A stretch of 64,000 nucleotides of DNA from Papilionanthe hookeriana x Papilionanthe teres (GCA_022702705.1 CM040421.1:60986621-61050620), one strand, 5' to 3'; counted from the stretch's first letter, positions 48,537-61,100 are shown. Made by a program: numbers and translations. Notes: a model not told the origin generated them from the sequence alone.

Positions 48537-50139
48537 TTTGGGGATTGGCTCACTCGTGGAGAAGTGTCCCGGTTTTGGGCTTGGATTTCAACTCTAAAAT
48601 TAAGCTCGCGGAGAGGAAATGGCAGGGGGATTTCAGTGGGGATCAAGTTCTCTATGTGCGGGGAGTAGTCTGGAACAATTTTGGCAGAGTTTCCTTAAGG
48701 TTTGTTTTTGGCACCTCTCATGGCCGAGAGGAGGTGGTGTTTAAATAGGAGCGGGTGGAGGGCCTCCCAGGGGGGTTTAAGGCTGCGGATCAGCTGCTCC
48801 ATGCAAGAGAAGAACAGTCATGCTATCCAATTGGGCTGGGACACTTCAGCAAGGGGGAATTTCAAACTTTGGCTCATCCCAAGGTTTCGGCCATGGCATT
48901 TTCCGGCGACTGTGGTGGCTGGCCGGCCAGGGTCAGGTCAACCTCAGGCTGAGAGAAGTCAGGGCTTGATTCCTGTGGGTTCAATTGAGTTTTGCCAAGT
49001 GTAAAGGGGCTGGATCAAAGTGGCATGGAGGAGTGTCCATTTTGGCTTGATTTGGTCCAAGCCATGGTTTTGGGTTTGGTTCATCTCCCCATGGCCTGAT
49101 TTTGGGCTGAGGAGGTCAGGTGGGTCAGGCTCACATGTGTGGTGAAGTCCACATCAATTTTGTTTAAGTTAATTTTGGGTTAGGGTGAGACATTAAAAGG
49201 GTTAAAAAGGTTTAGTGAGAGCTTAGAAAAGGTCCCCTCCCCTCGCCATTAATAGCTTGGTGAAAAGTCAAACCCTCCATGGCTTCATGTGGCTTATACA
49301 TGGTTTCATGGCTCACATTTGGCTTGCCAAGAGTTTGGTCAATTTTCATGGAAAAGGGTTTTAGGAATTTTTTGAAATTTTGGGGTTATTTGATGGGATT
49401 TGGCATAATACCATTTTGGTTTGATTTTCATGATGGATTTAGCACTTAGGGAGTGATATTAATTGAGTGAGGATGAGATGAGATTGTAATGTGGGCTTTA
49501 GGATGGGTTTGGGCTTTTAAAATTTGGTAAAGGTGGGCTTTTAAAATGGTTTAAGGGAATGGGCTTTTATATTTCAAAATGGGCTTTTGGGATGAAAGTT
49601 TTGTGAAGGACCATGTCAAATAAATGTTTCAATTGGTTTAGGCATGTGTCATGAGTGGTTTGAAACAAATTTGAGGTGGTTTGCGTTTGAATTGGGTTGA
49701 ATTTGGGCTTTTTGGTAAAGTGGCCAATAGTAGTCCAAATTGGAGAAGACCTCATCAAAAATGAGGTCAACAAATGGACCCCCAATAGGTGTGGTGTGCT
49801 AACCAAGCACACCGCGCGTATTGGCGTTGACCGAAAAGATCAACAAAACCAACACAAATGTCCAAGTGACAAACTTAGGACGAAGTAGAAGAATTTCCGC
49901 TGGGGAGTGTCAAGTGCATCTCCAAGACTGGAGATCCCTGAACTCTCGCTGGGGAAAGGAAAAGGATGTGAATTCCAAATCACATGATCTAGGGGAATTT
50001 CGATTTAGATTTCATTTTGTTTCAGCTTTAAGTTTTGATGTGTAAGTTCAGATTTTAGTTCGAGTTTCAATTTAGATCAAGTTTTGTTAAAATTAATTTG
50101 AAGGGATATGAACTTGAAATGAAAATCAGAATTTTGTGG

Positions 50140-50700
50140 TTTTAGATGTAACATCTTCAACCTCAAAAAAAAAATTGAATTAATTGGATTGAACCATTAC
50201 TATGAGGAAAGAACTCAGAGCAATGTGGTATTGGATGTAAAATCCTTAACCTCAACGAACTTGATTTGGTGTGCTTCATCGCAATAGGAGAGAACCTAAA
50301 GCAATGCGGTATCGGATGTAAAATCCTCAACCCCAAGAATTTGATTTTGATGTATTTCATTGCGATAGGGAAGGAAACTAAAGCAATGCGATCTCGGATG
50401 TAAAATCCTCAACCCCAAGAATTCGATTTAGATGTATTTCATCGCGATAGTGGAAAGAACCTAAAGCAATGCGAGCCTCGTATGTAAAATCCTCAACCCA
50501 TTGCGATAGGGAAAGAACCTAAAGCAATGCAGTCTCTGGATGTAAAATCCTCAACCCCAAGAATTTGATTTTGATGTATTTCATTGCGATAGGGAAAGAA
50601 CCTAAAGCAATGCAGTCTTGGATGTAAAATTCTCAACCCCAAGAATTTGATTTTGATGTATTTGATTTTGCAAAGATTTGTAGTGTTGATTTGAAAAGTG
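50140..50700. repeat. 81-bp tandem repeat, about 7 degenerate units (B-side UTR)
   Basis: GGATGTAAAATCCTYAACC recurs at 50,233, 50,313, 50,395, about 50,480, 50,537 and 50,619, preceded by one more decayed unit. Same monomer as 59,180-61,100. Confidence 0.85.
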
Positions 50701-50943
50701 TGGAATTTTGGTGTTTAGAGAATTTCATGAAAGTTGTAAAAGACTTTTATGGAAAGAAACATATTAGGAGGGAATATGTAGATGCTACATATCCCATTCA
50801 AAAGAGTTGATCGAAAGTTGCTGGTTTGGATTGGATACAATTCCTCGCCACTAGATCCGAATCAAAAACCTCGTGGCTCCGTGTCAATGGAATCGACCGC
50901 TTCCATCCCAGACAAGGGAGAGAGTAGAATGGATTGGATTTCA

Positions 50944-51158
50944 GATTTGGAAGGTTGAGTTTGAATTTGATTGAGATTTTATTTGAGATTTGGAAAGTTG
51001 AATTTGAAATTGATTGAGATTTTATTTGAGATTTGGAAAGTTGAATTTGAATTTGATTGAGATTTGATTTGAGATTTGGAAAGTTGAATTTGAATTTGAT
51101 TGAGATTTGATTTGAGATTTGGAAAGTTGAATTTGAATTTAATTGAGATTTGATTTGA
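50944..51158. repeat. 43-bp tandem repeat, 5 near-identical units
   Basis: Unit GATTTGGAAAGTTGAATTTG... (43 bp). The homologous UTR of copy C (61,100-61,340) has only degenerate forms, so this array expanded in the B-side UTR. Confidence 0.85.
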
Positions 51159-53399
51159 GATTCGTGTTCATTTTATTTGTCCTTTAACGATTCAAATTTA
51201 TTTTATCGTTCATTTAATGTTCATGTGAATTTGGCGTTCATCATTTTTTTAAATTTTTAAGGAAAGTTTTCTTTTATTCTTTTTGTTTCTTTTCTGTTCT
51301 TTGTTCTGTCGGCATATTTTTAGGTTGTGTGTTTTATTTTGAAAAGGGGGGTCGCTAACCGATGTCGTCGGCGAATTTTTAATTTAATTAAAATAAATAA
51401 TTTGAAAAGTAGTATTTGATTTTGAAAATAATTTTAAATTTGAAGGTTTTAAGATATGAGATTAAACCGATCTCACATCCCAAATAGTTTATATAAACGA
51501 GCATCGCACCACAAACCGTGTATCTATCCCTAAGGATAGACACACCGCTCGACGGTGGGGCTCGATTAAATAAACTAGAAGATTTGTGACATCCGTTTGG
51601 TCCGCGAACCAATTTTATAAGCCGACAAAATTCCCCGCTTAATATGAAAACATTAAACGAGGTTTATATTACTCGGGTTCTTTAAAATTCCCTATAAGGG
51701 CAAGCCCCTATAGTTAATTACATCTTAAGTGATGGGAATCACCTAAGAAAACTCTCGATAATAATCAATAATTCTGCTCTCAAGGATTTCAAAGTTTAAG
51801 TTTTCAAGGGATTGAATTTTGAAATTTCAATAGGGAATGGATCAAACTTGGAACATTTTGTTTTGTGAATCCAAAGGAAGAAAGGTAGGAGAAATCACGT
51901 GATTCGAAGTGAACTTCGGTAATTTCCCGACTATCCTATTGTTTGGCTTAAATTTAGGAAAATCCTAATGTTTATTTAAATGTTTTGATTTTGCCAATTT
52001 TAATTAATTAGGACTTATATTTATATGATAGAATCATACAAATAGCCTTGAAGATGTGAGGGTTTATGTCGTACCCAACGACTACCTCGGAATCCTAAGT
52101 CCGGTTAGGGCTTAATTTGCAGTGCAAATGCCTAACGAAGGGTTGAGGATTTATGTTGCACTAGGCAAGCTACCTCGAAGTCCTATGGCTTTTTAGTTCT
52201 AGGAAAGTTTTGTGGATTCAAGTTTTGCTGATGACGATGGCCGTGCTGCCCACCATGCTCCGAGCTCCTTGTTGTTGCAGAGGTTTAGTTTTAGAAGTCA
52301 TGAATGAGAGGATGAGAAAAGTGTCTTGGTTTAGAGAAGTCTTAATTTCCAAGTGTTTTTGTGTTTTAATTAAAACAAATCTTAAAGTTGATTATAACGA
52401 CACCGGTTAAGATCCCACGGTTCCATCCTTCCGGCATCATTATTTTTATCGGATTCACTTAGTCTAGATGAATTTGCTAAACTCAACTGAATGAGTTCCA
52501 CACTTTCATTTAGACCGTGGGAAATCCCGTTAACAACACGTAGGTTACATCATCCGAGGTATTCCCGATCATCCAACAGGACGTTTTAATTTAGTTGTAA
52601 TTGTAGTTTTGTGTTCTGTTTGTGATTAAATTTTGAGTTGTTTTATATTTTGAAATGTTGTGGCGGTGAATTTTATCTTGCAATGACTTTTAACTTAGTT
52701 TTGGTTTCAATTTTAGGGACTATCCTAAAGGTGTGGGTTTTCATGCAACAGTTGTTTATCATGCAAGAAAAGTAAGTGCGATGCGGTTAAATAAATTGCA
52801 ATAATGTAAATTGCAAGAGAGCAAATTGCAATAAAATAAAAGCGTACCTGGAGGGTCTTCCCGTCATCCCAAGCTGCACTTAAAACACAATTAGAATATT
52901 TAAGCAAGTTCCTAGGTAAAGCTAAGATAAGGGTTATGGTTTTCTACCAAGTTCCTAATCCTATAGCTAGTCATTTCCTATGACGTCTAGGTTCTTTGTG
53001 TTTTGGTTTGAGGACGATTTTCTTCATCAAAGAATAATTAAGTTCAATTGTTCTTATGAACATCCTATCATATCGAGGAAGTGCTTAAGACAAATCTTAA
53101 ACATCTTTTCAATATTTCTAGGATTGTTTTAAGTCCAAATGGGTTTAATTATACAAATGAATTAATCGTCCGAGAATTCAAGTTTTGTTGTTATCTTGCT
53201 CGATGAACTAGGACATTTGAATATCCTATAAGTGAAGTAACATTTCATTTAATGTTACGTTTAGGAGTTATAATAACCAAAGTTTTCGAGGGTAAATTGG
53301 TATTCAAATGATTTGATTTAAGTTAATGGGTTTAAATTTGGAATGGTGTTCAAGTTGCTTTATATTTAATTTCTTTATGTTTTAGGTGATGTTATATTT

Positions 53400-53815
53400 A
53401 ATTCAACTTAATTTAATTTAATTTAATTGAGTTTTAATTTAATTTAATTAAATATAGTTTGATTTGATGTTACATTAAATTAATTTGATTTGATTTAATT
53501 TTAATTTAATTTGATTTAATTTAATTTAATTTAATTTAATTTTTAATTTAATTTAATTTGATTTAATTTAATTTAATTTTTAATTTAATTTAATTTAATT
53601 TAATTTAATTTAATTTAATTTAATTTAATTTAATTTAATTTAATTTAATTTAATTTAATTTAATTTAATTTGTTTAACTTAATTTAATTTGATTTAATTT
53701 AATTTAATTTTAATTTAGTTTTTAATTTAATTTAATTTTTTAATCTTAATTTAATTTAATTTAATTTAATTTAATTTAATTTTAATTTAATTTTATTTAA
53801 TTTTAATTGAAATTT
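53400..53815. repeat. TTTAA pentanucleotide tract in LTR_C
   Basis: It contains about 18 uninterrupted TTTAA units (53,578-53,671), the purest run of the three LTR copies, so it probably expanded recently. Confidence 0.9.
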
Positions 53816-55910
53816 TTTAAAAGAGTTTAATAATTTAATTTTAGTTTAATGATTAAGTCTTTTAATATTTTAAATTTGAGTTATCATTTTAATTAAGAAT
53901 TGAATATTAATGAGATAATTAATTTAGGGATTTTTAAATTAAAGAATAAATCTCTTCCTAATAATATCCCTATTTTAATAATTCCAATTTTATTATTCCT
54001 CCAAATTTAATCAATTATTTAATTAAAGTTTAATCATTTTAAAATTGTTTAATGGGTTTCTACCCTTTAATTATTTAAATTTCAATCATCCAAATCAGAT
54101 TAGGATCAAATATTTTACTTGTTAATTTTTTATTAAACCTAAAGTTTTAATTAAGGGTTAAAAAATTTAATTACCACTTTACCCTTTAAGCTTAATGATT
54201 TCATAACTCACTAAATTGAACTCAAATGAACTTGAAATTTTTATGTGACTTCACTCATATGTCAATAAAGAAATGAGAGGAGAAAATGTGATTTTTCTGT
54301 ATTTAATTTATTTATATAATTATTTTTGGTAGAAAATAGAGATTTTCAAGGAAAATTTAATAACATGACCAAGGGAAAGTTTCTGTCCTTAAGAAAATTA
54401 GGGGACATTCCTAATGACCAGAGAACCACTTGGACCAATTTTGGTGATTTTTTGAATTATATTATTTTTATTATAATTATTTTAAGTTTTGGAGTGTTAA
54501 TTAATTTAAAAATAAAATAAATGTTGAAAAATGGATTTTATATTTTTCAAAAATCTCTCTGATATCAAGGAAATCAGAGAAGCAAATTTTGCAATTTTTT
54601 GATTTTTCTATAATTTATTATAATTATTTTAGTGAAAAAGCTAGAAAATATATTTTTTTAATTTTAAAATTACCTTAAAGCTTTAAAATTTAATATCTCA
54701 CTAAATAGACCTAAGAAAAAATGTGGGATTTGTTCCTATGTGATTAAAATTCAAAATGTGACATTTTGGTGAATTTTATTATTTTTGTGATTTTTATTAT
54801 TTTTTAATTATTAAAAATATTAAAATATTATTAAAAATCAACTTTTTTAGAAAATTGAAATTTTAATTTTCTTAGGTTCCCCTGATATCAGAGAGACTCC
54901 AAAACCAATTTGGTGAATTTTTGAAAGGTATTTTAAAAGTTATGAATTTTTAAAGTTTAAAATGGCTAAGTGGCTTAATCAACCCAATTAGTGGGGCTAA
55001 CCAAGTCCAATTGACCTCAAACTTTTATGGTGGATTCCTCCGATCCTAAAGGTCGGTGGAGAATTGATTTCAAGTCAATTTGATGCCTGGTTAACTCTAA
55101 TTAAATAAAGACCTATTTTGGGTGTTTAAGCCGATTAGGGTTGTTTTAAATGAACTAAGTCAAAACCTATTTTTCCTAGGGTTCTACTGGTCATAAGGAA
55201 CATCATCAAATTTTCCTAGAATTTATTTCACAACATGCTATTTATTGGAATTAAAATACTCAAAATAGCACACTGAATTTGAAAAATCAATAACTTTTCA
55301 TAGGGATGGCCTCGACTTTGGAAAATTCGGGGAATGTTCCCAAATTTAGAGGCTTCAAAAGCCCTATGGTCTCATGCCATGGTGAATTGTATACATGCAT
55401 GGAGAATTAAAATAATGCAGAGAGTAAATAAATTATAAAAAATAAAATACTTGATGAAATTAAATGATTTCTTTTCCACATTATTCTCCTCTCGTTCACC
55501 GAGCGAGAGGGTATTTTTATTTTATTTTTCCGATTTTTCTACACAGAGATATGAATTTTTGAAGTTTAGGGAATTAAATAAATAGAAAAATACCCTAATT
55601 TTCTATTTATCCACGCGGCGCCGCGTCAACCTCGGCAGCTCCGAACGCACACGCGTCGCGCTCCCATTCGATGCCGCCACCTGAGTCAGCAGCCCGGGCC
55701 CCGCGGTTCAAGTACCATCTCCTGGTCCGATGCCATCTGAGCCGTTCGTCCGCTCGTGTATTGAATGGACGGCATCCGTTCATCGTCCCCGACCGTCCTC
55801 ACCCGAGAGCCGTCCACACTAAATCCCTAAGATCTCACTCGATACGCAATGGATTTTCATGTTCTTATGCTCTATGGATTCGTCTTGAAGAGACGAATAC
55901 ATCTATACGG

Positions 55911-56207
55911 TTAACATGCATTGAAATTAAGGCATTTGAAATGGAGAATCTCTAGAAGCTCGGGATGAAGAATTAGCTCATACCTTTGCTCAGAGAAGTG
56001 TGGCTTCAATCTGAGAGTTGTTGCACCTTCGATTGGATCCCGACGAAGCTCCGGATGAAGTCTCCCGGTCCGGTGAATTGTCTCGATGTGATTTCGACCA
56101 AGCCCGATCACAAAGCTTGGAGGCCGGAGCAACCGGGTGGCCTCGGAGATGGGGCTTTTGCTGGTGGACACCTTCCCTTGGTCCGGTGAAGGTGTAGAAC
56201 CAATCAA
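55911..56207 (-). other. Short open frame downstream of the LTR TATA box (copy C)
   Basis: 98 codons starting MIGSTPSPDQ, with LLRPPSFVIGLGRN near the middle. It is the longest of the three homologous frames and starts 202 nt after the box. No recognised domain. Confidence 0.3.
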
Positions 56208-58811
56208 TTTGGGGATTGGCTCACTGTGGAGAAGTGTCCTGGTTTTGGGGTGGAATTTCAGTTGGGAAATTGGATTTTATCAGTGGGGATTAGGGCAAAT
56301 TGACATTGGGGCTCAACTACTCTAAGGGTGGAGAAGGGTCTAGAACGATTTTGGCAGAGTTTCGGCAAGGTTTTTGTTCAGCTCCTCTCATGGCCGAGAG
56401 GGGTGGAGTTTAAATAGGAGAGGCTGGAGAGCCTTCCAGGGGGAGTTGAGGCATGGGATCAGCCTGCTGCGGTGAGGAGAAGAATAGCCATGGTGGCCAT
56501 TGGGCATGGGGCAACTCAGCAGGTGAAAATTCCAAGCTTGGGCTAACATGATGCTCTCGGGTGTGGTGTTTTCCGGCGATCCGTGCGGCCGGCCGGCGGG
56601 CATGGGTCACCATCTCGACCGGGGAGGTCGGGGCTTGACAATGGTGAAGTCAATTGGGCTTGGACATGTGTAAAGTGTTTGAATTAAAATGGAATGGGGA
56701 GGGGGTCATTTTGGCCTTAATTTGGTCAACCCATTGGTTTGGGTTGGGTGCACCTCCCCATGGCACTGATTTTGGGCTGAGAGGATCGGTTGGGTCGCCC
56801 AAGGGAGAGTGGTGTGGTCTCCATCCATGATGAGGTGGCTAAGCATGGTTTAGTGTGTGACATGCTTAAGGTAAAAAAGGGGTTAAGGAGGATTAGGAAA
56901 GGGGCCCCTCCTTTTGCCATTAATGGCTTGATCACATGGCAAGCCTTCCATGGCTTCATGTGGCTTGTCCATGGCTTGCATGGCTCACCTTTGGCTTGGG
57001 AAAAGGTTTGGTCAATTTCATGAAAATGGGTTTTAAGAATTTTTGGTAATTTGATGGAAATTTGTATGAAACTTGATTTGGAATAATTTGATGGTGAATT
57101 TAGGACATAGGTAATGGATTTAATTAAGTGGATGACAAATGGAGATGTCATGTGGGCTTTAGGGTAGATTTTGGGCCTTTGGATGTGGTGAAGTGGGCTT
57201 TTAGGAAAGTTTAAGGGAAATGGGCTTTTGATTTTAGGATGGGCATTTGGATAAAAATTTTGTGAAGAACTTTGTCAAATAAATGTCATAATTGGTTTAG
57301 GGATGTTCTATGAAGGGCTTGGAATCAATTTGGTGTGATTTGGAGTTGAATTGGTTTGAATTTGGGTTTATTTGGTAAGTGGGCCTATATGGGTCCAAGT
57401 GGGCCAAGTTGGGCTAATGTTGGGCTAGGGTTGAAATTGATATAAAATCAATGTTGAGAAATGTTTATGGGATTGTTTCAAAGAGGTTTTGACTTTGGTT
57501 GGGCTTTGATTTTGGGGTTTGGGCCCATTTGGGTTAGGTTTGGGTTTAGGTCAAAATTGGGCCCTTTAACCTTGGGTTGAATTTGAGTGGGGTTTGGGTC
57601 TAAATTTTGGGCAAATAATGTTAGTGTTTTGTTTGTGGGAATGTTAAGGAAGATTTAGAAAATATTTGGGGTTAATTGGAATTGAATTGGGTGAGTTTGG
57701 GTTAGGTTTGGGTCATGGGTCCAAATTGGGCTTTAAGGCCAAAAGTGAGATTGGATCCAAATGTCAATCAAATTGGGCTTGGATTTGGTCTAGATTGGTA
57801 TTGGGGATATTGAATTGAAGTTTAGAATTGAATTGGACCAAAATTGGGGTCAATTGGGTAGGTTTGGTTTGACATTGGGTTCACTTAAGGTTAAAATGAG
57901 TCAAATTGGGGGTTTTGACAAAAGTAGGGTAAATTGACAAAATTGGCCCATGGTGTAGTTGGACAAAATGAAATTGGGAATATTTGGGATTTTCTGGAAT
58001 TTTCTGGGAATTTTCTGAATTTTTGGATTTTTTGGCCAAGAGGGGTATTTTGGGTATTTGGAGGGTATTGAGAGGTTTTCTTGGAATTTTTGGTATTTTT
58101 GGGTATGGATGATCAATTTAAGTGATGTGGAAATGTTTGTGAATGACTTTGGAGAATTTTGGATAATTTGGAAATTTTGAGAAATTTGGGTAATTTCGGG
58201 GTTTTGGGTAGGCTAAGCGGGTGTAGGGTCCCGTGGGTCAAAAATTGAAAATTTGGGAAATTGAAGATTGGGTGAATTTAAGTGGAAAGAAATCATTTTG
58301 GTTGAGCCATGAAGCCATATCAAGCCCATATGAGCCATGAAGGGACTCATTTGAGGCATTCACCATGTTGTTCCTAACCCTGCTAGCGAGGGCTTAGGGT
58401 TTAAGGACCATCCATGTGAATCATCTACATGAGTCAGGAGGTCAAGTTAGGTATGGGTGTGGTTTTAGGAGGTATGTGGAAGTGTAGTGTGTAGTGTATA
58501 AGTGTAGTGTGTAAGTGTAGTGTGTGTGTAAGTCAGCCCCTTCACTGCACTGAGCCACCTGTGAGCGATCCTAAGGCCAAAGAGTCCTATAGGAACTCAT
58601 CCTTTAAACTTCCACATTTGATTTCAACCCTCTAGGTGATTAGGGGTCTACGGTCAAGTTTGTGGAGTTTGCAGGGAGTTAAGAAGTGGTTTGAATTTCT
58701 AAAAGGTGGGTCCCAATTCTAGTCCTCTAAGATAGTCGAAGGAAAAGCCTAAGGCTAGATCCTAAGTACTAAAGAGAAGAAGAGAAGACCTCATCAAAAA
58801 TGAGGTCAACA

Positions 58812-59179
58812 AATGGACCCCCAATAGGTGTGGTGAGCTGACGGAGCACACCGCGCGTATTGGTGTTGACCGAAACGATCAACAAAACCAACACAAACGT
58901 CCAAGTGACAAACTTAGGACAAAGCAAAAGAATTTCCGCTGGGGAGTAGCAAGTATATCTCTGAAATCGGAGATTCCTGAACTCTCGCTGGGGAAAGGAA
59001 AAGGAGGTGAATCCCAAATCACATGACTCAGGAGAATTTCGATTTAGATTTTATTTTGTTTCAATTTAAGTTTTGATGTGTGAGTTTAGATTTCAATTTG
59101 GAGTTTCAATTTAGATTGGAGTTTGTCAAGATTAATTTGAAGGATTTGATTTGAAATGAAAATTGGAATTCTGAGGTTG
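58812..59179 (-). other. LTR-proximal UTR with candidate polypurine tract
   Basis: On the minus strand ATTGGGGGTCCATT lies immediately before the LTR start TGTTGACC. The GGGGG run (58,818-58,822) next to the LTR suits a polypurine tract in minus-strand orientation. In plus orientation the adjacent TGGACCCCC would have to be a primer site, but it fits no plant tRNA 3' end that I recall. Confidence 0.45.
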
Positions 59180-61100
59180 TAGATGTAACATCTTCAACCT
59201 CGAAAGAAAATTGAATTGATCGGATTGAATCATTGCAATGAGGAGAGATTTCAGAGCAATGCGGTATTGGATGTGAAATCCTTAACCTCAAGAGTTTGAT
59301 TTTGATGTATTTCAGTGCAATAGGGAAGAATCCTAGCAGAGTGCGATCTTGGATGTAAAATCCTCGACCCAAAAGTTTGAATTTGATGTATTTCGGTGCA
59401 ATAGGAAAGAATCCTAAGCGGTGCGGTCTTGGATGTAAAATCCTCGACCCAAAAGTTTGAATTTGATGTATTTCGAGTGCAATAGGAAAGAATCCTAAAG
59501 CGATGCGGTCTTGGATGTAAAATCCTCGACCCAAAAGTTTGAATTTGATGTATTTCGGTGCGATAGGAAAGAATCCTAAAGCGATGCGGTCTTGGATGTA
59601 AAATCCTCGACCCAAAAGTTTGAATTCGATGTATTTCGAGTGCAATAGGAAAGAATCCTAAGCGATGCGAGTCTTGGATGTAAAATCCTCGACCCAAAGG
59701 TTTGAATTTGATGTATTTCGAGTGCAATAGGAAAAGAATCCTAAAGCGGTGTAGTCTTGGATGTAAAATCCTCGACCCAAAAGTTTGAATTTGATGTATT
59801 TCGAGTGCAATAGGAAAGAATCCTAAAGCGATACGGTCTTGGATGTAAAATCCTCGACCCAAAAGTTTGAATTTGATGTATTTCGAGTGCAATAGGAAAG
59901 AATCCTAAAGCGATGCGGTCTTGGATGTAAAATCCTCGACCCAAAAGGTTGAATTCGATGTATTTCGAGTGCAATATGAAAGAATCCTAAAGCGATGCGG
60001 TCTTGGATGTAAAATCCTCGACCCAAAAGTTTGAATTCGATGTATTTCGGTGCAATAGGAAAGAATCCTAAGCAAGGTGCGGTCTTGGATGTAAAATCCT
60101 CGACCCAAAAGGTTGAATTTGATGTATTTCGGTGCAATAGGAAAGAATCCTAAGCGATGCGGTCTTGGATATAAAATCCTCGACCCAAAGGTTTGAATTT
60201 GATGTATTTCGGTGCAATAGGAAAAGAATCCTAAAGCGAGTGCGGCCTTGGATGTAAAATCCTCGACCCAAAAGTTTGAATTTGATGTATTTCGAGTGCG
60301 ATAGGAAAGAATCCTAAAGCGGTGCGAGTCTTAGATGTAAAATCCTCGACCCAAAAGTTTGAATTCGATGTATTTCGGTGCGATAGGAAAGAATCCTAAA
60401 GCGATGCGGTCTTGGATGTAAAATCCTCGACCCAAAAGTTTGAATTCGATGTATTTCGGTGCAATAGGAAAGAATCCTAAAGCGGTGCGGTCTTGGATGT
60501 AAAATCCTCGACCCAAAAGTTTGAATTTGATGTATTTCGGTGCAATAGGAAAGAATCCTAAAGCGATGCGGTCTTGGATGTAAAATCCTCGACCCTAAAG
60601 GTTGAATTTGATGTATTTCGGTGCAATAGGAAAGAATCCTAAAGCGGTGCGAGTCTTGGATGTAAAATCCTCGACCCAAAAGTTTGAATTTGATGTATTT
60701 CGGTGCAATAGGAAAGAATCTTAAAGCGGTGCGGTCTTGGATGTAAAATCCTCGACCCAAAAGGTTGAATTCGATGTATTTCAGGTGCAATAGGAAAGAA
60801 TCCTAAAGCAGTGCGGTCTTGGATGTAAAATCCTCGACCCAAAAGTTTGAATTCGATGTATTTCGAGTGCAATAGGAAAGAATCCTAGCAGGTGCGGTCT
60901 TGGATGTAAAATCCTCGACCCAAAAGGTTGAATTTGATGTATTTCGGTGCTAATAGGAAAAGAATCCTAAAGTAGTGCGATCTTGGATGTAAAATCCTCG
61001 ACCCAAAAGTTTGAATTTGATGTATTTCAGTGAAATAGGAAAGAATCCTAAAGCAGTGCAGTCTTGGATATAAAATCCTCGACCAAAAAGGTTGAATTTG
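59180..61100. repeat. 81-bp tandem repeat array, about 24 units, in the element's UTR
   Basis: GGATGTAAAATCCTCGACCC recurs at 59,269 (variant), 59,351, 59,431, 59,513, 59,594 and so on to 61,065, about every 81 bp. Monomers are highly similar, with small changes such as TTTCGGTG/TTTCGAGTG. Because 81 is three times 27, several minus-strand frames stay open for 60-213 codons and encode a 27-residue repeat (core GRGFYIQDR). These are by-products and not genes. Position between an integrase remnant and an LTR fits the hypervariable 3' UTR known from Ogre/Tat elements. Confidence 0.9.

Larger units (their letters stand above)
43667..49772 (-). repeat. Giant LTR_B, 6,106 bp
   Basis: Plus strand starts TGTCGGCATAATTTTAG and ends ATGAGGTCAACA. 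It is colinear with copies A and C over its length: stem-loops 44,053-44,122, TTTAA tract 45,750-46,070, CpG-rich island 47,940-48,180, TATA-like box 48,740-48,748. About 1.4 kb is missing near its right end: after 'agtagtccaaattgg' (about 49,745) it jumps to the terminal GAAGACCTCATC block, skipping the part present in copy C from about 57,400 to 58,785. It is inserted in LTR H2 with TTGCT (43,662-43,666) as the possible left target duplication. Confidence 0.8.
49773..51306 (-). other. Short internal/UTR segment between LTR_B and LTR_C
   Basis: It is colinear with the UTR after LTR_C (58,812-61,495): AATGGACCCCCAATAGG next to the LTR, the 'caacaaaaccaacaca' block, 'ggggaaaggaaaaggaKgtgaat', the 81-bp array, the Leu-poor AT block and the pyrimidine-rich 'ttcttttctgttctttgttc' end. 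It then joins LTR_C directly, with no primer site and no coding sequence. On the minus strand GGGGG (49,779-49,783) next to the LTR is the only polypurine-like candidate. Confidence 0.7.
51307..58811 (-). repeat. Giant LTR_C, 7,505 bp
   Basis: Plus strand starts TGTCGGCATATTTTTAGG and ends ATGAGGTCAACA. It is colinear with copy A over its full length and very similar, especially near 27,100-29,100 against 56,800-58,800. It has stem-loops 51,692-51,762, TTTAA tract 53,400-53,815 with a near-perfect run at 53,578-53,671, CpG-rich island 55,610-55,820, TATA-like box 56,409-56,417, and a terminal GACCTCAT/ATGAGGTC hairpin. In minus-strand sense it is the LTR downstream of the Tat polyprotein at 61,690-64,000. 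Confidence 0.82.

Noticed and set aside
56726..57151. 141-codon minus-strand frame in LTR_C
   Set aside because: The homologous positions in LTR_A and LTR_B do not keep the frame open, so it is chance.
58812..58830. TGGACCCCCAATAGG as a primer binding site (plus-strand orientation of the giant LTR element)
   Set aside because: It matches no plant tRNA 3' end that I recall, and the adjacent polyprotein lies on the minus strand, where the same bases give a G-run suited to a polypurine tract.
59106..60872. Long minus-strand open frames (up to 213 codons) with a 27-residue repeat
   Set aside because: The monomer is 81 bp, a multiple of three without stops in several frames at once. All frames are open to similar lengths and the sequence is a tandem array in a retroelement UTR. 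No gene signal.
59180..61100. CRISPR-like appearance of the 81-bp array
   Set aside because: The whole monomer is repeated without unique spacers, and the window is plant nuclear DNA.
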